NCBI GenBank assembly: GCA_002344345.1
Contig: DDTL01000014.1
Coordinates: forward strand, 1 to 6,264
Reading direction: 5' to 3'
DNA: 6,264 bases
Source of the DNA: Saprospiraceae bacterium UBA2365
Lineage (GTDB): Bacteria > Bacteroidota > Bacteroidia > Chitinophagales > Saprospiraceae
Shown: positions 6,154-6,264 of the stretch, one piece after another
Position numbering within the stretch: position 1 is the stretch's first letter
How the letters are laid out: the number at the start of each line of letters is the position of its first letter
Notes under the pieces: generated by a model
Told to the model about the DNA's origin: nothing
Databases searched by the model: none
Seen by the model: only the letters and a program-made list of their open reading frames with translations
Translations under genes and position numbers: made by a program

Positions 6154-6264
6154 TCTGATATTCAAATGCTATAATATTCAAATGCTATAATGATCTGATT
6201 TTTAAATACTATATACTATATTTATTTAATAATCAGATCATTAGATAATCAGATCATCAGATCA
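6151..6264. repeat. intergenic repeat, copy B, starting on a stop codon and running off the window
   Basis: The first 95 nt match copy A. The 8-nt register is cleaner here: gatctgat (6152), then attcaaat plus gctataat twice in perfect 16-nt tandem (6160-6175 and 6176-6191), gatctgat (6192) and ttttaaat (6200). An AT-rich centre follows, then atttaata (6224), atcagatc (6232), attagata (6240), and atcagatc twice (6248 and 6256). TGATCTGAT (6191-6199) pairs perfectly with ATCAGATCA (6232-6240) across a 32-nt loop; the stem can extend with TTTTAAAT against ATTTAATA. Two left arms and three right arms compete for pairing. The element may continue past 6264. Confidence 0.88.

Noticed and set aside
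4748..6264. Integron-like gene cassette (gene followed by an attC-like palindromic site)
   Set aside because: The gene-plus-repeat layout is superficially similar, but the repeats lack the GTTRRRY and RYYYAAC core sites and no integrase is visible; GTT occurs only once, in copy A, and without the core context.
4748..6264. Insertion sequence or CRISPR array
   Set aside because: The 1.4 kb segment encodes a membrane-thioredoxin protein rather than a transposase, and there are no regularly spaced unique spacers between identical repeats.

Overview
The window looks like an ordinary chromosomal stretch from a member of the Bacteroidota. This rests on the gene content (a 90-residue HU protein and an RNase R), on start codons in A/T-rich contexts without Shine-Dalgarno sequences, and on good matches to the Bacteroidota -7 promoter element TAnnTTTG upstream of the genes at 541 and 1960. 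Base composition is moderate to AT-rich. I cannot name a genus. No mobile-element gene, CRISPR array, rRNA or tRNA gene was seen.

Layout. Positions 1-540 hold no gene; they carry several inverted repeats, a degenerate array with an 8-nt period (186-233), a 17-bp perfect palindrome (359-375) and the HU promoter (469-498). The HU gene (541-813) ends in a clear intrinsic terminator (834-866). Then come a putative secreted or outer-membrane protein (1089-1685), a small convergent minus-strand reading frame ending 4 nt away (1690-1887), an uncharacterised acidic cytoplasmic protein (1960-2487), RNase R (2621-4750), and a polytopic membrane protein with a C-terminal TlpA-like thioredoxin domain (best start 4918, end 6153).

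The most unusual feature is a non-coding repeat present twice, at 4748-4842 and from 6151 to the window end. The two copies align over 95 nt with 7 mismatches and no gaps. Each begins exactly on the TGA stop codon of the gene before it. Each is built of consecutive 8-nt units; the left units all end in AT, and the right units include the exact reverse complement of the left unit gatctgat, so the element can fold on itself. The second copy continues to the window edge. The thioredoxin-membrane gene is therefore bracketed by direct copies of this element.

The genes do not form an obvious pathway. HU (nucleoid architecture) and RNase R (RNA turnover) are housekeeping functions. The thioredoxin-membrane protein and the putative outer-membrane protein act at the cell envelope. 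I see no strong evidence for a new multi-gene system; the 8-nt-period repeat family and the cysteine-free membrane domain fused to a thioredoxin fold are the items most worth following up.
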